A stretch of DNA of 5,751 nucleotides from an uncultured Lachnospiraceae bacterium (GTDB lineage: Bacteria; Bacillota; Clostridia; Lachnospirales; Lachnospiraceae): the NCBI GenBank assembly GCA_910585215.1, contig CAJUDQ010000068.1, forward strand, positions 1-5,751, given 5' to 3'. Below are positions 1-5,751 of the stretch, piece by piece (position 1 is the stretch's first letter; the number at the start of each line of letters is the position of its first letter). The translations under genes were made by a program, and so were the position numbers. The notes under the pieces were generated by a model that was given only the letters and a program-made list of their open reading frames with translations, was not told the origin of the DNA and made no database searches.

Positions 1-1
1 G

Positions 2-46
2 TGTGCCTTATATCCCAATAGCTAAAGCTAGGGGATATAAGGCACA
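2..46. repeat. Perfect 15-bp inverted repeat (long hairpin)
   Basis: Positions 2-16 are the exact reverse complement of 32-46. Within the loop, AGC at 20-22 pairs with GCT at 27-29 and T19 pairs with A30, so almost the whole segment can fold, with a TAAA tip and a small internal bulge. On the plus strand the stem is followed by TTCTGGTAATTG, which lacks the T-run of a typical intrinsic terminator. On the minus strand the bases after the stem lie outside the window. It could be the terminator of a leftward transcript that includes the acetyltransferase, the terminator of an unseen gene to the left, or a dispersed palindromic repeat. The fold is certain; the role is not. Confidence 0.6.
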
Positions 47-80
47 TTCTGGTAATTGTTCATTATTTTTATAAGATATA

Positions 81-181
81 AAAGGGGCTGCTGCAAAGTA
101 GTTTTAGATACAATATATGTATTACAATTTTTTGCTGATAATATAATAGGTACCTGACTGCTATTTTACAACAACCCCTTT
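81..181. repeat. MITE-like element with 21-bp terminal inverted repeats
   Basis: Positions 81-101 pair with 161-181 at 17 of 21 positions. The ends are AAAGGGG and CCCCTTT, and the middle of about 59 bp is AT-rich and non-coding. Three of the four mismatches become G.U pairs if the minus strand is transcribed, where the stem is then followed by TTTTATATC, so it could also terminate the leftward acetyltransferase transcript. The left end contains CTGCTGCAAAGTAG, which from memory resembles the ends of some insertion sequences (CTGTTGCAAA in IS6-type ends, and similar ends in IS1182-like elements). No transposase gene and no clear target-site duplication are visible. The most likely reading is an internally deleted IS derivative or MITE; an elaborate terminator is the alternative. 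Confidence 0.5.
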
Positions 182-278
182 GATTTTGCGAGTATTTTTG
201 ACTTCAGACAGTTGATTTCCTGTCTTGGTGTGTAGTTCTATATAACGACAGTTATTTAATTTTCAATCGACTGCGATT

Positions 279-908
279 CTACAAACTGGAAGTTTGCTGT
301 TTATTTAAAAAATCTCTATCAAACTCAATTACAGTTTCGCGGTTAAGTTCGTCATTATATATATCCGACTCAAAAAACTTTCCACCACGAACATTTTTTA
401 GATATCCTTCTTTTAATTCCATAGCCATAAAGGCAGGGTAATTATAGCCTTCAGCATCAGATATGCCATAAATGGCTGCCTCTTTAAAACCAAACTGTGG
501 ATAGTATTCCGGTCTTCCAAAAAATAAAATAGCACCATAGCCAAGTTTTTCGGCTTTCTCTATCATTGCCAGAATAAGGGCTCGACCAATGCCTTGACGC
601 TGATATTTGGGAAGTACGCTCAAAGGGCCAAAGTTAAGGACAGGAAGCGTATAGCTTTCCATTTTAACAACAGCTTTACTGCAAATAATATGTCCGATTA
701 TCGTTCCGTTTTTTAGTTGAGCAACTAAACTCAATTTAATAATGCCATCACGATGTCTTAATTCATGAACCATCCAATGCTCATAAGGACAGCCAATTTT
801 ACCACGCATTATTCTATCGGGATAATTAAATGCTGCTCTTGTTATTTCTTCTACTTTTCGGTAATCTTTTTCTTCTTCCTGTCTAACTATTATATCTTCT
901 ATCTGCAT
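279..908 (-). CDS. GNAT family N-acetyltransferase
   Basis: Predicted cytoplasmic acetyltransferase of 209 residues that would move an acetyl group from acetyl-CoA to an unidentified small molecule or amine. The acetyl-CoA binding signature QRQGIGRA lies at residues 103-110, after strand LNFGPLSVLP; this is motif A of the GNAT fold. FGRPEYYPQFGF at about 130-141 is the usual motif B end in the YhbS-like group. An N-terminal IIVRQEEEKDYRKVEEIT is typical of that group, and the tail of about 45 residues beyond motif B seems normal for it. A longer reading starts at TTG 941 but has no ribosome binding site. ATG 908 has GGAGAG 8 nt upstream and puts the fold right at the N-terminus, so it is preferred. 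The stop is TAG. It lies 121 bp downstream of the AMP ligase, in the same direction. The substrate cannot be told from sequence; a drug-resistance role is possible but unsupported. Confidence 0.88.
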   Translation of the reverse strand: MQIEDIIVRQEEEKDYRKVEEITRAAFNYPDRIMRGKIGCPYEHWMVHELRHRDGIIKLSLVAQLKNGTIIGHIICSKAVVKMESYTLPVLNFGPLSVLPKYQRQGIGRALILAMIEKAEKLGYGAILFFGRPEYYPQFGFKEAAIYGISDAEGYNYPAFMAMELKEGYLKNVRGGKFFESDIYNDELNRETVIEFDRDFLNKQQTSSL

Positions 909-916
909 AGAAAAGT

Positions 917-922
917 CTCTCC
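917..922 (-). promoter_or_regulatory. Ribosome binding site GGAGAG
   Basis: Read on the minus strand, GGAGAG stands 8 nt before ATG 908. It decides the start of the acetyltransferase, because the longer TTG start at 941 has no comparable site. Confidence 0.75.
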
Positions 923-982
923 ATAAATTTTGGCTTGCCAACTGGCGGTCTGATTCTTATTTCGATTTTTCTGCTTCTTTAC

Positions 983-1011
983 CATATATAAGCATTTATT
1001 CGGGCAGCCAA
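983..1011 (-). promoter_or_regulatory. Possible promoter for the acetyltransferase
   Basis: On the minus strand, TTGGCT (1011-1006), a 17-nt spacer and TATATG (988-983) match the sigma-A consensus at 4 of 6 positions in each box. It lies in the 121-bp gap between the AMP ligase stop and the acetyltransferase start, about 75 nt ahead of the ATG. No intrinsic terminator was found in this gap, so read-through from the AMP ligase is also plausible. Confidence 0.35.
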
Positions 1012-1029
1012 TTATCTGTTAACTGCATA

Positions 1030-2664
1030 TTATCTTGTATTTTCTGATGCAATTAATTTATCTGCCTGATACCGTTCTCTTAATTTCGGTTTTTCAATTT
1101 TTCCAGTAGGATTTCTTGGAATCTCATCAAAGAAAATTTTTCTTGGCCTTTTATATCTTGGAAGAGCAAGACAGTATTCATTCATTTCTTCCTCTGTGCA
1201 AATATATCCTTCCTTTAATTCAATAATCGCCGCCGCAATTTCACCCAGACGATTATCCGGAAGACCAATCACTGCCACATCATGCACACAGTCATTTGTG
1301 CGAATAAAATCTTCAATCTGAACAGGATAGAGGTTTTCGCCGCCGCTGATAATCACATCTTTTTTTCTGTCTACCAGATAATAAAAACCGTCTTTATCCT
1401 GCATCGCCATATCTCCGGTAGAAAGCCATCCATCCTTTAAAACTTCCTCTGTCGCCACAGGGTCATTATAATAACAGCTCATAACGCCGGGACCTTTTAG
1501 GCAGAGCTCTCCAACTTCGCCCTGTACAACTTCTTTGCCAGTTTCATTTACAATTTTTACCTGCCATCCAAAGCCAGGGACACCGATTGCTCCCACTTTA
1601 TGTATGTTTTCCACTCCCAGATGAACAGCTCCGGGACCAATAGATTCACTTAAACCATAATTGGTATCATATTGATGCTCTGGAAAATAATCATGCCAGT
1701 GTTTAATAAGCGAAGGCGGAACAGGCTGTGCTCCAATGTGCATAAGCCGCCATTGTTCAAGCTGATAATCAGAAAGTTTAACCTTTCCATTGTCAAGTGC
1801 ATCCAGAATATCCTGCGCCCACGGAACCAAAAGCCATACAATTGTACAATGTTCCTGTGATACCGCGTTTAAAATATATTCCGGTTTTGTTCCTCTTAAT
1901 AATACCGCCTTGCTGCCGGAAAGCAGGCTTCCAAACCAGTGCATTTTTGCGCCGGTGTGATAGAGAGGAGGAATACATAAAAATATATCATCCCTGGTTT
2001 GTCCGTGGTGTTTTTGCTCTACACGGCAGGAATGTATCAGACTTTCGTGATTATGTAAAATTGCCTTTGGAAATCCAGTAGTGCCGGAAGAAAAATAAAT
2101 TGCCGCATTATCCTTTTCTGTCAAAGTGATGTCCGGTGACTGACTTGAGCAGTTTGAAGTCAGGTTTTTATAATCTTCTGCAAAAGTAGGGCAGCCCTCC
2201 CCAACATAAAAAAGAAGCCGGTTTTTACTGATTTTTTCTGCGATTTCCTCTACACGTCCGATAAATTCAGGACCAAAAACAAGAATATCTACTTCGGCAA
2301 GCTTGATACAATATTCAATTTCCGAAGCGGTATAGCGGAAATTTAACGGTACGGCAAGAGCACCTGTTTTTAAAATTCCAAAATAAATCGGGAGCCATTC
2401 CAGTCCATTCATTAAAAGAATTGCGACTTTATCCCCCTTTTTTATTCCACGGTCAAGCAAAAGATTGGCAAAACGGTTTGCCTTTTCATTAAATACATTC
2501 CATGAAATTTCACGGCGATAATGAGCAGTTGGATTTGGTTCGATTAATTCAAATTCACGCCATGTCACACGCCTGGTTTCCTTTACTTCAGGGTTGATTT
2601 CTACAAGACAGACTTCATCCCCAAATTCTTTGCAGTTGTTTTCTAATACTTCTGTAATTGTCAT
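1030..2664 (-). CDS. Acyl-CoA synthetase / AMP-dependent ligase (ANL superfamily)
   Basis: Predicted cytoplasmic enzyme of 544 residues that activates a carboxylic acid with ATP to an acyl-adenylate and then an acyl-CoA. The adenylation motifs are complete and in order: P-loop SSGTTGFPK at 192-200, PPLYHTGA at about 232-239, YGLSES at 336-341, GWLSTGD at 412-418, the hinge region DRKKDVIISGGENLYP at 432-447, and C-terminal NPTGKIEK at 518-525 with the catalytic lysine K522. Length is normal for a stand-alone ligase. ATG 2664 is chosen because AAAGGA stands 11 nt upstream; ATG 2685 has no ribosome binding site, and TTG 2733 falls inside the -35 box of the predicted promoter. An extra copy of the pre-core motif lies at about 29-38 (ETRRVTWREF), followed by the normally placed one at 48-58 (HYRREISWNVF). 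There is no carrier-protein or condensation domain. The acid used is unknown: a fatty, aromatic or other carboxylate are all possible. Confidence 0.9.
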   Translation of the reverse strand: MTITEVLENNCKEFGDEVCLVEINPEVKETRRVTWREFELIEPNPTAHYRREISWNVFNEKANRFANLLLDRGIKKGDKVAILLMNGLEWLPIYFGILKTGALAVPLNFRYTASEIEYCIKLAEVDILVFGPEFIGRVEEIAEKISKNRLLFYVGEGCPTFAEDYKNLTSNCSSQSPDITLTEKDNAAIYFSSGTTGFPKAILHNHESLIHSCRVEQKHHGQTRDDIFLCIPPLYHTGAKMHWFGSLLSGSKAVLLRGTKPEYILNAVSQEHCTIVWLLVPWAQDILDALDNGKVKLSDYQLEQWRLMHIGAQPVPPSLIKHWHDYFPEHQYDTNYGLSESIGPGAVHLGVENIHKVGAIGVPGFGWQVKIVNETGKEVVQGEVGELCLKGPGVMSCYYNDPVATEEVLKDGWLSTGDMAMQDKDGFYYLVDRKKDVIISGGENLYPVQIEDFIRTNDCVHDVAVIGLPDNRLGEIAAAIIELKEGYICTEEEMNEYCLALPRYKRPRKIFFDEIPRNPTGKIEKPKLRERYQADKLIASENTR

Positions 2665-2675
2665 TACAATATAAG

Positions 2676-2681
2676 TCCTTT
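2676..2681 (-). promoter_or_regulatory. Ribosome binding site AAAGGA
   Basis: AAAGGA on the minus strand, 11 nt before ATG 2664. The spacing is slightly long, but it is the only Shine-Dalgarno-like sequence near the candidate starts of the AMP ligase, and it falls inside the codons that would follow the alternative ATG at 2685. Confidence 0.55.
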
Positions 2682-2704
2682 CCATAAGTAGTTTCAATAT
2701 GATA

Positions 2705-2733
2705 AAAATAACAGTTTTTGAGAAGAATGTCAA
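2705..2733 (-). promoter_or_regulatory. Sigma-A promoter of the AMP ligase
   Basis: The minus strand has a perfect TTGACA -35 box (2733-2728), a 17-nt spacer and TATTTT as the -10 box (2710-2705, 4 of 6). The -10 is preceded by TGT, giving an extended -10. Transcription would start near 2698, giving a leader of about 35 nt that contains the ribosome binding site but excludes the upstream in-frame TTG start. Confidence 0.65.
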
Positions 2734-2843
2734 TGTGAAAATGGAACTTTATCAAAAAGAACGAATCAAGTCTTTTCAAAAATATTAATTGAAATAAAGA
2801 CCTGTTTTTCATATTCAAAATTTTCTTTAAAATATTTTTGGCA

Positions 2844-2872
2844 TTGATTTAAAATATATTTTGTACTATAAT
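2844..2872 (+). promoter_or_regulatory. Sigma-A promoter of the phosphotransferase-family kinase
   Basis: TTGATT (2844-2849, 4 of 6), a 17-nt spacer and a perfect TATAAT (2867-2872). Transcription would start near 2879, leaving an untranslated leader of about 150 nt before ATG 3031. That is long for such a gene and includes a predicted hairpin. Confidence 0.6.
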
Positions 2873-2892
2873 ATTTTGTATTATTTTGTTTT

Positions 2893-2922
2893 TTTGTTTT
2901 TTATCTGAAAATAAGAAACAAA
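2893..2922 (+). promoter_or_regulatory. Leader hairpin of the kinase mRNA
   Basis: Positions 2893-2904 pair with 2911-2922 through 12 base pairs, one of them G.U, around the six-base loop CTGAAA. It would lie about 15 nt into the predicted transcript. No T-run follows, so it is not a terminator. It may protect the mRNA 5' end or bind a regulator. The stem is mostly A-U pairs, so its stability is modest and chance in AT-rich DNA is a real alternative. Confidence 0.3.
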
Positions 2923-3030
2923 TTGGTGGAAAACAGCAAAAGAAATAATATATGAATATCTGATAAATAAAGATAAGATATATACTTGTTGATTTAAAAA
3001 TAAAAAAGTAAAAATAATACGGAGAACAAT

Positions 3031-3909
3031 ATGCCACAATTAAAATTTATTGCAAAACAACCCATAAACAAAGGCTGGTCTTGTGACAAAAAATATTGTG
3101 CCAGAACAGCAGACGGTACAAAATATTTTTTAAGAATCACATCTGAAAAGAATATACATTATAAAGATATGTTTGATATTCAACAAAAGGCAGCGTTTCT
3201 TGACATACCTGTAAGCAGACCGATTGAATTTGGAACATATGAAGATAGTATTTACATTATAGAACAGTGGATAAACGGCGAAGATGCAAGAGAACTGGTT
3301 CCAACTCTTTCAGATTCACAGCAGTATACATATGGTTTTGAGTCAGGCGAAATATTAAAAAAAATTCATTCTATTCCTGCTCCTATGACACAGCCTGAAT
3401 GGGAAACTCGTTTTAACGCAAAAATAAACCGTAAGATTGAAATGTATAAAAAATGTCCCATTGAATTTGACGGTACAAAATATCTTATAAATTACATAGA
3501 AGCAAATCGTTCGCTTTTAGCAAACCGTCCTCAGACTTTTCAACATGGAGATTACCATATTGGAAATATGATGATTGAAAATGGCAAACTTGTCATTATT
3601 GATTTTAATCGCTATGATTTCGGAGACCCGTGGGAAGAGTTTAACCGTATTGTATGGTGCGCGCAGGCTTCTCCCTTGTTTGCATCCGGAATGGTAGACG
3701 GATATTTTGAAAATAAAGTTCCGGATTTATTTTGGAAACTGCTTGCGCTTTATATCAGCAGCAATACACTTGGTTCTATTTCATGGGCAGTTCCGTTTGG
3801 AGAAGGTGAAATACACACAATGATTCATCAGGCAGAAGAAGTACTTGACTGGTATAATAATATGAAAACTTTCGTTCCAAAATGGTATTTTAAGGAATAT
3901 TCTCCATAA
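3031..3909 (+). CDS. Aminoglycoside phosphotransferase (APH) family kinase, substrate unknown
   Basis: Predicted cytoplasmic small-molecule kinase of 292 residues with the APH/choline-kinase fold. The N-lobe has a glycine loop-like KGWSCDKKY at about 14-22 and a strand KYFLRI at 31-36 that would hold the ATP-contacting basic residue. The hinge is near IIEQWINGEDA (76-86). The catalytic loop is HGDYHIGN at 172-179, with catalytic D174 and N179. The metal-binding aspartate is D191 in IIDFNRYDFGDP (189-200). Length suits the family. ATG 3031 follows GGAG by 6 nt, which fixes the start. It is monocistronic: divergent from the AMP ligase and convergent with the hydrolase. The family includes antibiotic kinases but also many kinases of sugars, choline, homoserine and unknown metabolites. 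The DFNRYDFGDPWEEFNR signature belongs, from memory, to an uncharacterised group common in Firmicutes chromosomes, so aminoglycoside resistance should not be assumed. Confidence 0.87.
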   Translation: MPQLKFIAKQPINKGWSCDKKYCARTADGTKYFLRITSEKNIHYKDMFDIQQKAAFLDIPVSRPIEFGTYEDSIYIIEQWINGEDARELVPTLSDSQQYTYGFESGEILKKIHSIPAPMTQPEWETRFNAKINRKIEMYKKCPIEFDGTKYLINYIEANRSLLANRPQTFQHGDYHIGNMMIENGKLVIIDFNRYDFGDPWEEFNRIVWCAQASPLFASGMVDGYFENKVPDLFWKLLALYISSNTLGSISWAVPFGEGEIHTMIHQAEEVLDWYNNMKTFVPKWYFKEYSP

Positions 3910-3912
3910 AAA

Positions 3913-4006
3913 AGCTGTCGCATTAAGCAAAGTCCAAGCAAAATACAATAGATATAAAAATCAGCAATCACTATATGTTGCACTGCCTTTTCTGAATACG
4001 ACAGCT
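3913..4006. terminator. Likely bidirectional terminator formed by an inverted-repeat (MITE-like) element
   Basis: It fills the gap between two converging genes. Positions 3913-3924 pair with 3995-4006 at 11 of 12 positions (core AGCTGTCG/CGACAGCT), and weaker pairing continues inward to 3947/3972, 26 of 35 positions in all, leaving only 24 unpaired central bases. For the leftward hydrolase transcript the stem is followed at once by TTTTTT (minus strand of 3913-3908), as in an intrinsic terminator. For the rightward kinase transcript it is followed by CTGTTATTTATTGTTTTG, a weaker T-rich tract. At 94 bp, with long imperfect arms, it is larger than an ordinary terminator and looks like a small non-coding mobile repeat taken over for this role. 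No target-site duplication is evident. Confidence 0.5.
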
Positions 4007-4033
4007 CTGTTATTTATTGTTTTGATTCAGAAA

Positions 4034-5716
4034 TTATTTTTTTATCACAGGCAATTCAATATTAGAAGCGCAGTCTCCGCCAAAGAAAATACGATTATGG
4101 GCAATCTGCCATACAGTACCCAATGCCGGCGGTTCAATTGTATTTAAGTTTCGGTTGATAGCTGGAAACAGACTGCCAGTCAGTTGAATTCCAATGGAAT
4201 GTCCCTCTGGAACAAGATACCCTGCATGTCCAATACTGAATTGATAAAGAACAGTTTCACCAGGTATTAAAAAATCATTTTTAAATAAACCATTGCGATG
4301 TCTGGCACGTACATAGCCAACTGCAATTTGACGCTGATAGCCGTCTGGCGCAATGTCCGTCAATCGGCAGACAAAATCGGTATCCGGCACATCCGTAGCA
4401 GCAAAAAGATTTACACGGATACTTCCTGCAATCAGAACATCTTCTGTCAGCAAATCAGAATGAAATTCTAAAAGGTCTTCCCTATCAGAAATTTCCGACC
4501 AGTCCGCCATAAGCATACGTTTTTTCTGGTCAACAATAGTAGACGGCGCAGGGTTTTCAGGATTATAAGTAAAACAGGCCTCACCGGAAACAGGAACAGA
4601 AGTTTGTAATGCTGCATTTGATGTAAGATAAAACTTTACAGGAACAGCTTCAGGAGGAGGCCAGTCTTTTGCTGTACGCCATTCATTGCTGTTTTGTATA
4701 AAATAGCGAACACGATGCTCAAAGCAAGTTTCCTCTTCCTTTTTCAGATAATGATTAAACCATCGGAGCATCATGCCGGAAACATTTTGTGCTTCTCCAG
4801 AATTTTCTTCTCCAAAATTAACATCTTCAATCTGATAAGGAAGAACACCTCCATGTGTCCACGGACCGATTAATAGATATGCATTTTCCTGTGTATATAA
4901 ATCTGTAGAATGACGCGCTGCTATATAATTATCTATGGTACTGTTACATGCACCGTCCATCCATCCGGTTGCACAAAACATGGCTGTATGAATTTTGTTA
5001 TAAGAAATTGGGCTGTGAATACTGTCCCAAAACTCCTTTTTTTCAACACCCTCTACCAAATCCAGATAGTCTTTAAGCATAGGAACTCCTTCTAAAAGAG
5101 CCGCCGGATTCTGGTTCATTGGAAGTATTTTGCTAAATTCATTTAGTTTTTCCCGATTTTCTTTCAAAATCGGAAGCATTTTGTTTCGAAATTCTTCATC
5201 TGGCATATATTGGTCTGCATGTTCTAAAAGTTGATTATAAGCCCATCCAAGATGGAAACAAGCAATAGTCTGCATCTGACTGGTGCCAAAAGAAGCAAGA
5301 GAACTGCACATAAATGGACAAATTGCCTTTAAATGTTTCGGTGCGTCTGCAGCAGCGGCTATCTGTGTAAAACCAAAATAGGAAAGACCAAACATGCCCA
5401 CATTTCCATCACAAAATGGCTGTGACGCAAGAAATTCTACTGAATCATATCCGTCTTCCTGTTCATTCCCTCCGTTAAGATTCATTTCTCCTTCAGATGC
5501 GCATGTTCCACGGCAGTCCTGAACTGCAATAATATATCCGGCTTTCACAAAATCAGGATAATGCGCATATAAAGGTTCCTGTACAATTCCCTCTTTATTG
5601 TAAGGGGTACGCATTAAAATCACCGGATATGTACCAGCCTGCTCTGGCATGTATAAATCTGTTGCAAGTTTTATCCGGTCACGCATAATACATGAAAAGT
5701 TTTTTACAATTTGCAT
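4034..5716 (-). CDS. CocE/NonD family serine hydrolase (peptidase S15-like)
   Basis: Predicted cytoplasmic alpha/beta hydrolase of 560 residues that cleaves an ester or amide of unknown identity. RTPYNKE at about 36-42 supplies the likely oxyanion tyrosine Y39, and QDCRGTCASEGE (66-77) is the family's conserved RGxxxSxG region, here with two cysteines. The nucleophile is S112 in GLSYFG (110-115), the acid is D254 in GWMDG (251-255) and the base is H288 in GPWTHGG (284-290). The order and spacing closely match the triad and Tyr44 of cocaine esterase as I recall them. A helical cap spans about 140-240, and a jelly-roll C-terminal domain (X-Pro dipeptidyl-peptidase C-terminal type) runs from about 360 to 557. 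It is far shorter than true PepX, so dipeptidyl-peptidase activity is unlikely. No signal peptide is seen. ATG 5716 follows AAAGGAG by 7 nt. It converges on the kinase gene. Annotation as a cocaine esterase or acylase would go beyond the evidence. Confidence 0.9.
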   Translation of the reverse strand: MQIVKNFSCIMRDRIKLATDLYMPEQAGTYPVILMRTPYNKEGIVQEPLYAHYPDFVKAGYIIAVQDCRGTCASEGEMNLNGGNEQEDGYDSVEFLASQPFCDGNVGMFGLSYFGFTQIAAAADAPKHLKAICPFMCSSLASFGTSQMQTIACFHLGWAYNQLLEHADQYMPDEEFRNKMLPILKENREKLNEFSKILPMNQNPAALLEGVPMLKDYLDLVEGVEKKEFWDSIHSPISYNKIHTAMFCATGWMDGACNSTIDNYIAARHSTDLYTQENAYLLIGPWTHGGVLPYQIEDVNFGEENSGEAQNVSGMMLRWFNHYLKKEEETCFEHRVRYFIQNSNEWRTAKDWPPPEAVPVKFYLTSNAALQTSVPVSGEACFTYNPENPAPSTIVDQKKRMLMADWSEISDREDLLEFHSDLLTEDVLIAGSIRVNLFAATDVPDTDFVCRLTDIAPDGYQRQIAVGYVRARHRNGLFKNDFLIPGETVLYQFSIGHAGYLVPEGHSIGIQLTGSLFPAINRNLNTIEPPALGTVWQIAHNRIFFGGDCASNIELPVIKK

Positions 5717-5723
5717 AATAATA

Positions 5724-5730
5724 CTCCTTT
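5724..5730 (-). promoter_or_regulatory. Ribosome binding site AAAGGAG
   Basis: A near-perfect Shine-Dalgarno sequence on the minus strand, 7 nt before ATG 5716. It fixes the start of the hydrolase and suggests efficient translation. Upstream minus-strand DNA is AT-rich (TATAAA-like runs at 5740-5751), but the window ends before a full promoter can be judged. Confidence 0.8.
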
Positions 5731-5751
5731 CGCTTTTTTATATTTATAAAT

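Larger units (their letters stand above)
2665..3030. other. AT-rich divergent intergenic region
   Basis: These 366 bp separate two genes that start away from each other. They hold the AMP ligase promoter (2705-2733), the kinase promoter (2844-2872) and a leader hairpin (2893-2922). AT-rich near-repeats occur around the kinase promoter: TTTAAAATATTTTT at 2826-2839, TTTAAAATATATTTT at 2848-2862, and AATATTTTG at 2871-2878 in shorter form. These could be protein-binding sites or simple compositional bias. The kinase ribosome binding site GGAG is at 3021-3024. No real gene is seen here. Confidence 0.6.

Noticed and set aside
206..225. Hairpin AGACAG/CTGTCT downstream of the acetyltransferase
   Set aside because: The stem is only 6 bp with an 8-nt loop and no T-run on either side, so it may be chance.
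265..278. Hairpin AATCG/CGATT just after the acetyltransferase stop codon
   Set aside because: A 5-bp stem followed on the minus strand by an A-rich tract, not T-rich; too weak for a terminator call.
909..941. Longer acetyltransferase start at TTG 941
   Set aside because: There is no ribosome binding site before it, while ATG 908 has GGAGAG 8 nt upstream and matches the usual N-terminus of the family.
1650..2081. Several short frames on both strands inside the AMP ligase
   Set aside because: They are shadows of a well-supported gene, with no motifs or starts of their own.
2665..2733. Longer AMP ligase starts at TTG 2733 and ATG 2685
   Set aside because: TTG 2733 lies in the predicted -35 box TTGACA, and ATG 2685 has no Shine-Dalgarno sequence. 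The added hydrophobic residues would wrongly suggest a signal peptide.
2986..3014. Second possible kinase promoter TTGTTG-17-TAAAAA
   Set aside because: The -10 match is poor and transcription would start at about the ribosome binding site; the TATAAT promoter at 2844-2872 is much better.
2849..3037. Minus-strand reading frame of 62 codons rich in Phe, Tyr and Ile
   Set aside because: Its composition simply reflects AT-rich intergenic DNA; it has no ribosome binding site and overlaps the kinase promoter and start.

Overview
The window looks like chromosome of a low-GC, anaerobic, Gram-positive bacterium, most likely a gut Clostridia relative (Lachnospiraceae-like). The reasons are AT-rich intergenic DNA, GGAG/AAAGGAG-type ribosome binding sites close to the starts, consensus-like sigma-A promoters, and the general look of the proteins (judged from memory, without a search). 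It holds four complete genes. No tRNA, rRNA, CRISPR array, transposase or phage gene is visible.

Layout. Positions 1-278 are non-coding and hold a perfect 15-bp hairpin (2-46) and a ~100-bp element bounded by inverted repeats (81-181). A GNAT acetyltransferase (279-908, minus) and an acyl-CoA synthetase-type AMP ligase (1030-2664, minus) follow, in the same direction and 121 bp apart; they may be co-transcribed, but the acetyltransferase also has a possible promoter of its own. A 366-bp AT-rich divergent region (2665-3030) carries a convincing promoter on each strand and a hairpin in the leader of the plus-strand gene. That gene, 3031-3909, is an aminoglycoside-phosphotransferase-fold kinase. 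It converges on a CocE/NonD-family serine hydrolase (4034-5716, minus). Between these two lies a second ~94-bp inverted-repeat element (3913-4006), placed to act as a two-way terminator. The ribosome binding site of the hydrolase is visible, but most of its promoter lies beyond the window edge.

Function. All four products are predicted soluble enzymes acting on small molecules: acetyl transfer, acyl-CoA formation, phosphoryl transfer, and ester or amide hydrolysis. The sequence does not show that they share a pathway. Their orientations (two leftward, one rightward, one leftward) give at least three transcription units. I see no clear novel system. The points most worth a second look are the two MITE-like elements, the duplicated N-terminal motif in the AMP ligase, and the structured leader of the kinase gene.
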